64,000 nt of DNA from Humibacter sp049446075 (GTDB taxonomy: Bacteria > Actinomycetota > Actinomycetes > Actinomycetales > Microbacteriaceae). The position numbers were made by a program, and so were the translations under genes. Below, piece after piece: positions 1 through 7,384 of the stretch. Each line of letters opens with the position of its first letter. Position 1 is the first letter of the stretch. A model generated the notes under the pieces. It was given only the letters and a program-made list of their open reading frames with translations. It did no database searches and was not told the DNA's origin. The stretch lies in assembly GCF_049446075.1 (NCBI RefSeq), contig NZ_JBMSEB010000002.1:372001-436000 (forward strand), in the 5' to 3' direction.

Positions 1-893
1 CCGAGCGTGATGTTGCCGCTCAGCGCCAGCCATCCGCCGAGCGCCAGGATCCCGACCTGGCCCAGCACGGGGACCGCCTCCAGAAGCGGCTGATACCGCG
101 ACTGGATGCGCACGGCGCGCATCTGCGACCCGTACAGTGCTGAGGCCGATCGGGTGAGCCGCTCCAGCTCGCGGCGCTCCTGTCCGAAGGCTTTCACGAC
201 GCGCACTCCGCCGACATCCTCGTCGACGATCTCCGCGAGCTCGCCCTCCTTCTGCTGGCCGTCCCAGGTGGCCGGGAAGACGCGGCGGCGCATGCGGTAG
301 CTGACGACGAGCAGCGCGGGCACGACCGCGAGGCTGATGAGCGCCAGCAGCGGCGACAGCACGAACATCACGACCAGCGACAGCACCATCATGATGACGT
401 TGCCCGTGACAAGCGGCAGGAAGTTGAGGAGTCCCTGCACGAGTGCGGAGTCGGAGTTGGCGCGCGCGACGAGCTGACCGGTCGGCATCGTGTCGAGGGT
501 GGCGGCATCCAGTCGTTGCAGCTTGTCGTGCATCTCGTTGCGCAGGTCGTTCTGCACGTCGAGGGCGACGCGTCCGCCTCGGTACCGCCGCAGATAGGCG
601 AACCCGAAGGCGATCAGAGCGAGCGCGATGAGCAGAGCCAGCCAAGGCAGCAGCGGAGCATTCTTGTCGACGATGACGCCGTCCACGATCTGCCTGGCGA
701 TGAGCGGCGTCGCGACCTGACACGCGGAGCCGAGAATGGCGGCGCCGACGGCGATCGTGACGTTCAGCCGGTGCCGCCACAGGTAGTGGCCGAGCCTGCG
801 GAGCCATCCGGGTTCGCGCTCGCCCGTTGGCCGGTGATCTTCGGTGCCGCTCGGCGCATCGGGCGTGCGCGCCTCCGTTGTCTCCCGCGTCAC
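1..893 (-). CDS. ABC transporter, transmembrane domain (partial, C-terminus off the window)
   Basis: N-terminal 297 residues of an exporter-type ABC protein; the nucleotide-binding domain lies beyond base 1. I translated it from the GTG at 893-891, which overlaps the stop of the MarR gene (GTGA), so the two are translationally coupled. A hydrophilic leader of about 40 residues precedes alternating hydrophobic helices. The intracellular loop carries the KAFGQE motif typical of exporter transmembrane domains (ABC_membrane family). Probably half of a homo- or heterodimeric efflux pump controlled by the upstream MarR protein. The substrate cannot be told from this part. Confidence 0.88.
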   Translation of the reverse strand, partial: MTRETTEARTPDAPSGTEDHRPTGEREPGWLRRLGHYLWRHRLNVTIAVGAAILGSACQVATPLIARQIVDGVIVDKNAPLLPWLALLIALALIAFGFAYLRRYRGGRVALDVQNDLRNEMHDKLQRLDAATLDTMPTGQLVARANSDSALVQGLLNFLPLVTGNVIMMVLSLVVMFVLSPLLALISLAVVPALLVVSYRMRRRVFPATWDGQQKEGELAEIVDEDVGGVRVVKAFGQERRELERLTRSASALYGSQMRAVRIQSRYQPLLEAVPVLGQVGILALGGWLALSGNITL

Positions 894-1381
894 AGCGCTC
901 CTTCCCGCACGGCCGGCATCGTGCGGCTCTGCGCCGCGACCCTCGTTGCGGCCACCGCCTGCTGCCGCCGCTCTATGGCCGGTTCGAGCGCCGCGAGCGC
1001 GGCGAGCGTGGCGGCGGGATCCGTCGTGTCCGAGACCAACGCGACCACCACCGAGACCAGCGCTGACTCCGCGTCGACCCGAGCTGCAGCGCCCTCCTCG
1101 GTCAGCACGAGCTGTGTCGCCCGCAGGTCGGCGTCGTGCGCTTCGCGGCGCAGCAGTCCGCGACGCACCAACGACTCGACCGTCGAGCTGATCGCGGGTT
1201 TGCCCAGGGCGAGGCGATGAGCAAGACGGGATGCCCGCGCCTCCCCCTCCGCCACGGCCGAGAGCACCCGGAAGTCGGCGAGACTCAGGCCGGTCAACGA
1301 CCGCTCGAGGATGCGCGACGCGCGGGTCAGCGCGTGAACCGCTGACCTGGCATCCGGTCGGTCCACAGATGGTTCGATCAC
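890..1381 (-). CDS. MarR-family transcriptional regulator
   Basis: 163 residues with a winged helix-turn-helix (LTGLSLADFRVLSAVAEGE, then RLALGKPAISSTVESLVRRG as recognition helix, then a wing with DLRATQ), flanked by helices for dimerisation. MarR proteins are dimeric repressors that release DNA when they bind a small phenolic or drug-like ligand. The GTG start lies inside a perfect inverted repeat (see 1367-1391), so the gene is very likely autorepressed. It is followed with a 3-base GTGA overlap by an ABC exporter gene, the usual MarR-efflux pairing. No strong Shine-Dalgarno precedes the GTG, so the mRNA may be nearly leaderless. Confidence 0.9.
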   Translation of the reverse strand: MIEPSVDRPDARSAVHALTRASRILERSLTGLSLADFRVLSAVAEGEARASRLAHRLALGKPAISSTVESLVRRGLLRREAHDADLRATQLVLTEEGAAARVDAESALVSVVVALVSDTTDPAATLAALAALEPAIERRQQAVAATRVAAQSRTMPAVREGAL

Positions 1382-1391
1382 CGAACCATCT
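1367..1391. promoter_or_regulatory. MarR operator candidate, 10-5-10 inverted repeat
   Basis: Left arm AGATGGTTCG (1367-1376) and right arm CGAACCATCT (1382-1391) are perfect inverse complements around a 5-base spacer. The site covers the start codon of the marR gene at 1381. Position, symmetry and arm length fit a self-repressing MarR operator. Confidence 0.75.
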
Positions 1392-1459
1392 TATGCACGG
1401 GGTCACGGACGGCACAGAAATCGCTGGTCGGCCGCACCTTTCGGAACTACTCTGAGCGC

Positions 1460-2047
1460 ATGTCCCATGAGACGCCGCAGCCCTTCGAGGGCATAGCGGC
1501 CACCCATAGGGTCGACTTCTCGTCCTTCGAAAAGGACCTCACCGTTGAGGATCTGACCAAGGTCGTCTGGGCTGGCCCGTCCGCCTTCTTCCCGTCACCG
1601 ATCGACACACTGTCGGTCACCCACCCCGTCGGCCTCGGCCGCACCAACACCACGCTCATCCAGGCGACCATCGTGCAGACGGATGCGGCGTCACCGTACG
1701 CGAACTTCGACAGATCTGCGAACCCGTCCCGCAATCCTGCGGTGTCGGTGCATTTCGAGCCGGATGCCTACGGCGCCACGACCGTGCGGCCCTACCTGGT
1801 CACTTTCTACCTGGACGCCGGTGCACCATGCACCTTCTCGGTCACCCAGTACGGTGCCCAGAGCGCCACCGGTCTGGGCAACCGCACGATCACCGGCAAA
1901 CAGACGCTCACGGTCGCCATGAACGGTCTGCCCGCCGCGCAGCAGAGCTGGATCGCGATAGAGCAGACCGCCGGCCAGTCGTGGACCTGGTACAAGACCG
2001 TGATCAGCCCGCCGCCGCTCGTGTTCGAGTTGCTCCGCGAGGCCTGA
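1460..2047 (+). CDS. Hypothetical protein, 195 aa
   Basis: No family recognised. The ORF begins with ATG after a short divergent gap from the marR gene. It is a soluble protein without signal peptide or membrane segment, rich in Thr, Ser, Pro and aromatic residues. Segments such as RPYLVTFYLDAGAPCTF and WIAIEQTAGQSWTWYKT suggest a mostly beta-strand fold. GC-rich third positions and absence of a competing long gene on the other strand support it as real. It stands alone between marR (divergent) and the Gfo/Idh gene (convergent), so context gives no function. Confidence 0.7.
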   Translation: MSHETPQPFEGIAATHRVDFSSFEKDLTVEDLTKVVWAGPSAFFPSPIDTLSVTHPVGLGRTNTTLIQATIVQTDAASPYANFDRSANPSRNPAVSVHFEPDAYGATTVRPYLVTFYLDAGAPCTFSVTQYGAQSATGLGNRTITGKQTLTVAMNGLPAAQQSWIAIEQTAGQSWTWYKTVISPPPLVFELLREA

Positions 2048-2091
2048 GTTCCGGCCTCTTCGATACGGCCCGAACCGGGCGCTCGGCTGGA

Positions 2092-3126
2092 CTAGCCCAG
2101 CGCCACCTCGTGCCCGGACTCCGCCGAGCGGTAGCACGCGTCGATGAGTTCGGCGCGCCGCAGCCCGAGCGACCCGTCGTGCTTGACCCACTCGGACGCG
2201 CCGCCGCGGATCGCCTCGATGAACTCCGCCACCACCTGGTCGTGTCCGCCGTTCTCGCCCGGCGTCGCCTCGTAGTCGGCGACCGCGCCTGCCTCGTTGC
2301 GGAACACCGTGAACTCGCTCGTCTCATAGTCGACCACGCGCAGTTCGGCGCCGCCTTCGGTGCCGTACACGGTCATCCAGTAGACGTTGTCGTGGCGGGA
2401 GAAGCTGTCCCAGCTGGTCTCGAGGGTGAGCGTGACGCCGTTCTTCAGCCGCACGAAGGCGATGGCGATGTCTTCGACGTCGAATCCCTCGAGCACCTTC
2501 GCGCCGAGCTCCGCGTAGGTCGATGCAGATACGGTCGCCACCTCCGGCTCGCCGAGCAGGTGCAGCGCGTAGTCGATGACGTGAACGCCGAGGTCGAGCA
2601 GCGGGCCGCCGCCGGAGAGCTCCTTCTTCGCGAACCAGCCGGATGCCGGAATGCCCGCGCGGCGCAGCCATCCGGCCTTCGCCACATACGGCGTGCCGAG
2701 TTCACCGCTCGAGATGATGCGGCTCAGCTCGGCGATGTCTCCCCGCAGCCTGTGGTTGAACACCACCTGCAGCACCCTGCCGGATGCCCGCGCCGCCTCG
2801 ACCATGCGCCTCGCGTCGTCGACACCCGCCGCGATCGGCTTCTCGGTCAACACATGGATGCCGCGTGCAAGCGCCGCGATCGACACCGGCGCGTGCAGGA
2901 ACGTGGGCGTCGCGATGCTGATGGCGTCCAGCTGCACGGACGCGAGCATGTCCTCCCAGCGCTGGAACGTGGACGGAATGTCGTACTCGGCCTGCAGTGC
3001 GACGACCTGGTCGGTTTCCATGGCAGCCAGCGCCGCGATCTCCACCCCGTCGAGAGCGGCGTAACCCTTCAGGTGCTGCTGCCCGGCCCATCCGGCCCCG
3101 ACGACCCCGACCTTCAGCGTGCTCAC
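2092..3126 (-). CDS. Gfo/Idh/MocA-family oxidoreductase (ThuB-like)
   Basis: 344 residues. The N-terminal Rossmann fold has the nucleotide motif VGVVGAGWAGQQH (residues 6-18) and the family EKP motif at 95-97 (VLTEKPIAA). The C-terminal alpha/beta domain has GGPLLDLGVHVIDYALHLLG, where the His and Asp sit near the active site. These enzymes are NAD(P)-dependent sugar or inositol dehydrogenases or 3-keto-sugar reductases. The GTG start overlaps the stop of the ThuA-like gene (GTGA), so the two are coupled. ThuA/ThuB pairs act on trehalose and related disaccharides through 3-keto intermediates in rhizobia; the same job here is inferred, not shown. Confidence 0.9.
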   Translation of the reverse strand: MSTLKVGVVGAGWAGQQHLKGYAALDGVEIAALAAMETDQVVALQAEYDIPSTFQRWEDMLASVQLDAISIATPTFLHAPVSIAALARGIHVLTEKPIAAGVDDARRMVEAARASGRVLQVVFNHRLRGDIAELSRIISSGELGTPYVAKAGWLRRAGIPASGWFAKKELSGGGPLLDLGVHVIDYALHLLGEPEVATVSASTYAELGAKVLEGFDVEDIAIAFVRLKNGVTLTLETSWDSFSRHDNVYWMTVYGTEGGAELRVVDYETSEFTVFRNEAGAVADYEATPGENGGHDQVVAEFIEAIRGGASEWVKHDGSLGLRRAELIDACYRSAESGHEVALG

Positions 3127-3875
3127 GCGCGAGCCTCCTCTGCCTCGGATGCCTGCGCGAACCAGTCGCGAGGCGGGTTCGCCACCTCGGGCACCTGCGT
3201 CACGCCCCGCGGCGGCGCGGCCCAGCGCACGGCGTTTGCCAGAACGTCGCGCACGTCCTCGTGGAAGAACACCGGGTACTCCTGGTCGCCAGGGCTGAAG
3301 TAGAAGACCTTGCCGAGGCCGCGGCGGTAGGTGATGCCCGACCGAAACACCTCACCGCCGGAGAACGAACTCACGAAAACGAGTTCGTCCGGAGTCGGAA
3401 CGTCGAAGTACTCGCCGTACATCTCCTGCTCACCGATCACGAGCGGCGAAGGAACGCCCTCCGCGATCGGATGCGACGGGTTGACCGTCCACACCAGCTC
3501 GCGTTCGGCCTCATTGCGCCACTTCAACGAGCACGTCGTGCCCATGAGCCGCTTGAAGATCTTGGAGAAGTGTCCGGAGTGCAGCACGATCAGACCCATG
3601 CCTGCCAGCACGCGCTGCTGCACCCGGTCGACGACCTCGTCGTCGACCTCGTCGTGCTTCATGTGCCCCCACCACAGGAGCACGTCGGTCGTGTCGAGTG
3701 TCTGCGCGTCCAGTCCGTGCTGCGGCTGCTGGAGCGTGGCCGTGCGGATGCTCGCATCCGGCAACCGGGCAGCCAGGCCATCCGCTATCGCGGCGTGGAT
3801 GCCGTTCGGATAGATCGCTGCGATATCAGGCTGAGTCGTCTCGTGGAAGTTCTCGTTCCACACGGTGATGCGCAT
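3123..3875 (-). CDS. ThuA-like domain protein (trehalose utilisation type)
   Basis: 250 residues, full length for the ThuA family, whose glutamine-amidotransferase-like fold binds or processes sugars. Visible landmarks are an N-terminal beta strand MRITVWNENFHE, the WWGHMKHDEV segment (68-77) and LIVLHSGHFSKIFK near residue 100. A strong ribosome binding site (GAGGAGAA) precedes the ATG. It is the first gene of a two-gene operon with the Gfo/Idh oxidoreductase. The long repeat-filled gap upstream (3876-4402) must hold its promoter. Confidence 0.88.
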   Translation of the reverse strand: MRITVWNENFHETTQPDIAAIYPNGIHAAIADGLAARLPDASIRTATLQQPQHGLDAQTLDTTDVLLWWGHMKHDEVDDEVVDRVQQRVLAGMGLIVLHSGHFSKIFKRLMGTTCSLKWRNEAERELVWTVNPSHPIAEGVPSPLVIGEQEMYGEYFDVPTPDELVFVSSFSGGEVFRSGITYRRGLGKVFYFSPGDQEYPVFFHEDVRDVLANAVRWAAPPRGVTQVPEVANPPRDWFAQASEAEEARA

Positions 3876-4012
3876 GGTTCTCCTCTGCGTTTGACGGGGT
3901 GGGGGTTCGCGAGGTGGGGCGTGGACGTCCGTGGCTCGAATCGATTCGAACCGACCGACAGAGTACGACGCCTGCCAGGCTCACGCAAGGGTTGGCATCC
4001 ACCCTCGGCGGC

Positions 4013-4056
4013 TGGTTTCGATACGCGGAGCTGACGCGCGCTACCCAACCAGCGGT
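4013..4056. repeat. REP-like unit (TTTCGATACGCG...CTACCCAACCAGCGG)
   Basis: One copy of a family seen at 4359, 5391-5553, 54205-54317 and 59830-59908: TTTCGATACGCG, a variable short hairpin, then CTAC(T/C)CAACC(A/G)GCGG. It is followed by a 14-bp tandem repeat (unit GGTGTCGGAGCGGC, 4054-4095, just under three copies). Confidence 0.75.
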
Positions 4057-4113
4057 GTCGGAGCGGCGGTGTCGGAGCGGCGGTGTCGGAGCGCCCGCAC
4101 CAACCGGCCGCAA

Positions 4114-4170
4114 TTCAGGACATAGGCCGACCCGCGGCGACTATGTGGACGGCTCGGCCGGTGTCCTGAA
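4114..4170. repeat. TTCAGGACA palindromic element, copy 1
   Basis: TTCAGGACA (4114-4122) pairs with TGTCCTGAA (4162-4170). Inside, GGCCGA (4125-4130) pairs with TCGGCC (4154-4159). The interior CGGCGACTA and GTGGACGGCT are shared with copy 2 in the same orientation. Confidence 0.8.
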
Positions 4171-4223
4171 AACGGCTGGCGCGAGCAGCCACACCGGCCC
4201 AGTCCTCGCCCGGACCGGCTGGC

Positions 4224-4254
4224 AGCCCCTGCGGAAGCCTCTACCGCAGGGGCT
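4224..4254. terminator. Strong hairpin, possible terminator
   Basis: AGCCCCTGCGG (4224-4234), a 9-base loop, then CCGCAGGGGCT (4244-4254): an 11-bp perfect stem. It lies 3' of the aldo/keto reductase gene on the minus strand and between two palindromic elements. There is no clear T tract, so terminator function is a guess. Confidence 0.45.
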
Positions 4255-4284
4255 TCAGTCCCCAGCCCGCCGTCGCCGGCGCTT

Positions 4285-4341
4285 TTCAGGACATACGCCG
4301 ATCCTCGGCGACTACGTGGACGGCTGCGCACATGTCCTGAA
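4285..4341. repeat. TTCAGGACA palindromic element, copy 2
   Basis: TTCAGGACA (4285-4293) and TGTCCTGAA (4333-4341) are perfect 9-bp arms at exactly the same 57-bp span as copy 1. The inner stem is CGCCGA (4296-4301) with TCGGCG (4305-4310). Confidence 0.8.
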
Positions 4342-4358
4342 TTCCGGTGGGATCGCGA

Positions 4359-4394
4359 TTGAGTAGCGGCGAAGCCGCGTATCGAACCGGCGGT
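4359..4394. repeat. REP-like unit, inverted orientation
   Basis: Reads TTGAGTAGCGGCGAAGCCGC then GTATCGAACC, the reverse complement of the GATACGCG family. The inner GCGGCGAAGCCGC is itself a small hairpin. Confidence 0.75.
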
Positions 4395-4402
4395 GTCCGC
4401 GG

Positions 4403-5329
4403 CTACGGGAGGGTGTGGCCGGCGGCGGTGAAGAGGCGGTACCACTCCTGCCGGGTGAGGGGCAGGTCGGAGCCGGCCGCGGCATCCGTCACGCGCTGCG
4501 CGTTCGTCGTGCCGAGCACGACCTGCATGTTCGCCGGGTGCCGCGTGATCCAGCCGACGGCGACGGCGATGGGAGTCACGCCGTGGGCGGCGGCGATCTC
4601 GTCGACGGCGTCATTGAGCTCGGCGTAATTCTCGCGGTCGCCGAGGAACACGCCGTCGAAGAACCCCTTTTGGAACGGCGACCACGCCTGCAGCGTGATG
4701 TTGTTGAGGCGGGCGTAGTCGAGGATGCCGTTATCCCTGTCGATCGACTGGTCGAGGCCCTTCATGTTGGCAGCGATGCCCTGCGCGATGAGGTTCGCGT
4801 GCGTAATGCTCAGCTGCACCTGGTTCGCAATGAGCGGCTGCTTGACGGAGCGCTTGAGCAGTTCTGTCTGGCCGGGCGTCTGGTTCGAGACACCGAAGTA
4901 GCGCACCTTGCCGGCGTCGTGAAGGGTGCTGAAGGCATCCGCGATCGCGTCCGGCTCCATGAGTGTGTCGGGGCGGTGCAGCAGGAGCACGTCGAGGTAG
5001 TCGGTGCGCAACGCTGCGAGAGATTCGTCGACGGACTCGAGGATGTGCTCCCTGGAGAAATCCCAGAAGCCGTCACGGATGCCCACCTTGGACTGGATGT
5101 AGACCTGCTCACGTTCGGCCCCGGTGAACCGCACCACATCGCCGAAGCGGCGCTCGCAAGCGTGGTCGCCGCCGTAGATGTCGGCGTGATCGAAGAAGTT
5201 GATGCCGGCATCGCGGGCCGAAGCCACGAGGGTGCGGATCTGCTCGTCCTCGAGGTCACGGATGCGCATGAGGCCGAGGATGACGTTGCTCGCCTCGATG
5301 GAGGTGTTCGGAAGTGTGAAGGTCTTCAT
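4403..5329 (-). CDS. Aldo/keto reductase (YdhF-like)
   Basis: 308-residue TIM barrel of the AKR superfamily, NADPH-dependent reduction of aldehydes or ketones. The catalytic tetrad is visible: Asp47 (NFFDHADIYGG), Tyr52, Lys81 (YIQSKVGI) and His118 (LLLHRPD). The cofactor loop is at AWSPFQKGFF and the C-terminal phosphate-binding part at AVGWITRHPANMQVVLGTTN. Length and order match the YdhF/oxidoreductase subfamily. ATG start. It is transcribed alone between two repeat clusters; the neighbouring ThuA/ThuB pair is in the same direction but 527 bases away, so a joint sugar pathway is only possible. Confidence 0.92.
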   Translation of the reverse strand: MKTFTLPNTSIEASNVILGLMRIRDLEDEQIRTLVASARDAGINFFDHADIYGGDHACERRFGDVVRFTGAEREQVYIQSKVGIRDGFWDFSREHILESVDESLAALRTDYLDVLLLHRPDTLMEPDAIADAFSTLHDAGKVRYFGVSNQTPGQTELLKRSVKQPLIANQVQLSITHANLIAQGIAANMKGLDQSIDRDNGILDYARLNNITLQAWSPFQKGFFDGVFLGDRENYAELNDAVDEIAAAHGVTPIAVAVGWITRHPANMQVVLGTTNAQRVTDAAAGSDLPLTRQEWYRLFTAAGHTLP

Positions 5330-5390
5330 GGCTCCATGATTGCGGTCGGAGCGCGCTCCGGGTCCAATTGGGAAGCCCCCGGCGGTTGGC

Positions 5391-5553
5391 GTGGTTTCGA
5401 TACGCCGGCTTCACCGACTACTCATCCAGCGGTGACCCCGCGAGTGCCCACCGGCGGTTGAGTAGCGGCGAAGCCGCGTATCGAAACCTTGCCAGGCACT
5501 CGCGTGGGCGGTTTCGATACGCGGCGCTTCGCGACGCTACTCAACCAGCAGTG
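5391..5553. repeat. Cluster of three REP-like units
   Basis: Units at 5391-5434 (+), 5450-5489 (inverted, with GTAGCGGCGAAGCCGCGTATCG) and 5508-5553 (+, ending CTACTCAACCAGCAG) fill the gap between the aldo/keto reductase start and the phosphoesterase stop. The last unit ends five bases before the stop codon of the phosphoesterase gene. Head-to-head and tail-to-tail arrangement resembles bacterial interspersed mosaic elements. Confidence 0.78.
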
Positions 5554-5557
5554 TGGG

Positions 5558-7330
5558 TCAGAACAGGTGCTTCAACAGGGAGCTGAGCTGGTCGAGCACC
5601 CACTTGATGGCATCCGCGATCGCCTGGCCTGGCGACGTGTGGCCATTGCCATTCCCGTTGCCATGTCCGTTGCCCCCGTCACCGGAGTTGCCGCCGTTGC
5701 CGGGCTTCACTTGCACGGGCACCACCTTGGCGACCGAACCGTTGTCGGCCAGCAGCACGGCACGCTGCTGAGGGTGCTTGAAGTCGAAGAACCCGTCGAG
5801 GGAGCCTGCGCGCTCGTCGAACGACGCGTCGCCGATGCGTCCCGTCGACCAGTTGTCCTCGATGAACTTCGTGATCGACGTCTGCTCGATCGCGGCGTGA
5901 TCGATGTAGTTCTGCTTCGAGAACGGCGAGATCACCAGGAACGGCAGGCGCTGGCTCGGACCGCAACGGTCCGCGTAGCCACCGGCCGCGGGTGCGGACG
6001 AGGTGGAGCAGATCGCGGAGTCGTTCGAGGCATCCTTCGAGCCGTTCAGGATGGTCGGTGCGACGTGGTCGTACCAGCCGTCCGAGTCGTCGTAGTTGAT
6101 GACGATCGCCGTGTTCGGCCACTCCGGCGACTGCTGGATGGCGTTGATCTCGTTCACCAGGAACTTCTGCTCGTCGAGCGGGTCGGAGTAACCGGCGTGG
6201 CCATCCTGCGCCTCAGCCGCCTTCAGGAACGACACGGCAGGCAGGTTGTTCTGCTTGAGCACCGTGTCGAACGCCGAGAGGTCGTACTGGTGGTTCGCCT
6301 GGTCGGTGTGACCGATGGCGGCGTCACTCGACGGGGCGAGGTGGTGCGGATTCGACGTGGACTTGTAGTACGCGAACGGGTTGTGGTGCGGCGAGTAGTC
6401 GACGGATGCCGCACCCGCCACGTTCGTGGACTTCGCACCGCAAACCGCGTAGCCGTCTGTGCCGTTCCACTTCGTGGTCGGCGCGAAGCCGCCCTGGAAC
6501 CAGCCCCACGTCACGTTCTTCGCGTTGAGCAGGTCACCGACGTTCTTGCCCGAGAGCGAGGCCAGTGCGTTGGTCGACGTGTGGTTGTTGTCTGCGCAGT
6601 CGTCGTACGCAGGGTCTGGGTCGTTGATCACCGTGCCGACCCCGTTCGCGTCGGGCGAGACGACCGTGTAGGCATCCGGGGTCGCCGTCTGCTTGCCGGT
6701 CTTCGGGTCGATGGAGGTCACGCCGTGCGTCTGCCCAGAGACGAGGTTCAGTGCCCCGGGGGTCGACGGGCCGAAGACCGTGTCCCACGCGTTGTCGCTC
6801 ATTCCATAGTTCTGCGCGTAGTTCCACTCCGCGGTCACCGTGTTGCCGTCGTAGTAGTCCATGGCGAGGCCGGGGCTGCCGTACATGCCGGTGCAGGTGT
6901 CTTTGCTCGTGTTCTCCACGAACTTGTCCATCGCGCCGTTGTTCTCGGCCTTCTGCTCGGCGCCGTAGCCGTGGTTCTGGTCGCACGTGACCGCCTGGGC
7001 GGGGGTGAGCCGCTGCGGCGCGTACGCGTTGGGGTTGGATGCGATGAGTCCGGCGCTCTGCATCGTGTTCGCCGTCGGAGTTCCGGGTGCCGCCGTGAAC
7101 GGCGTGCCGTCGGTGTTGGTCGCGTTCGGGTAGGTGCCGAAGTAGTGGTCGAACGAGATGTTCTCGTCGAACAGCACGACGAGGTGCTTGATGGGCGTCT
7201 TGGTGATGCCGGAGAAGTCCGGCTGGTTGGCGGACGCCGGAGCCGCGAGGGCCGCCGTCGTCACGATCGCGGCAAGCGCGACCGGGATGGCTGCGACGCG
7301 CAGAGAGCGCCGCCCGAACACCGTAGGCAT
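5558..7330 (-). CDS. Secreted phosphoesterase family protein (phospholipase C / acid phosphatase type)
   Basis: 590 residues from the ATG at 7330, chosen because GAAAGGAAA sits just upstream; an in-frame extension to 7378 lacks a ribosome site. The Sec signal peptide is FGRRSLRVAAIPVALAAI, ending near APASA-NQ. The phosphoesterase domain (PF04185) has HLVVLFDENISFDHYFGTY near the N-terminus and INYDDSDGWYDHVAP later, with the metal-binding Glu, Asn and Asp/His residues. The C-terminus is a Gly-Asn-His-rich linker followed by an amphipathic helix (AIADAIKWVLDQLSSLL) that might hold it at the envelope. Members hydrolyse phospholipids or phosphomonoesters. It lies 54 bases downstream of efeB in the same direction, possibly in one operon. 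Confidence 0.9.
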   Translation of the reverse strand: MPTVFGRRSLRVAAIPVALAAIVTTAALAAPASANQPDFSGITKTPIKHLVVLFDENISFDHYFGTYPNATNTDGTPFTAAPGTPTANTMQSAGLIASNPNAYAPQRLTPAQAVTCDQNHGYGAEQKAENNGAMDKFVENTSKDTCTGMYGSPGLAMDYYDGNTVTAEWNYAQNYGMSDNAWDTVFGPSTPGALNLVSGQTHGVTSIDPKTGKQTATPDAYTVVSPDANGVGTVINDPDPAYDDCADNNHTSTNALASLSGKNVGDLLNAKNVTWGWFQGGFAPTTKWNGTDGYAVCGAKSTNVAGAASVDYSPHHNPFAYYKSTSNPHHLAPSSDAAIGHTDQANHQYDLSAFDTVLKQNNLPAVSFLKAAEAQDGHAGYSDPLDEQKFLVNEINAIQQSPEWPNTAIVINYDDSDGWYDHVAPTILNGSKDASNDSAICSTSSAPAAGGYADRCGPSQRLPFLVISPFSKQNYIDHAAIEQTSITKFIEDNWSTGRIGDASFDERAGSLDGFFDFKHPQQRAVLLADNGSVAKVVPVQVKPGNGGNSGDGGNGHGNGNGNGHTSPGQAIADAIKWVLDQLSSLLKHLF

Positions 7331-7384
7331 TCGTTTTCCTTTCGTCGTGAAGGTGTGCTGCCCGCCGGATCGCGTCACGTGCGA

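Larger units (their letters stand above)
3876..4402. other. Repeat-rich intergenic region
   Basis: Gene-free stretch of 527 bases between the thuA-like start and the aldo/keto reductase stop. It holds, in order, a REP-like unit (4013-4056), a 14-bp tandem repeat (4054-4095), a palindromic TTCAGGACA element (4114-4170), a strong hairpin (4224-4254), a second TTCAGGACA element (4285-4341) and an inverted REP-like unit (4359-4394). No convincing small ORF. Confidence 0.8.
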
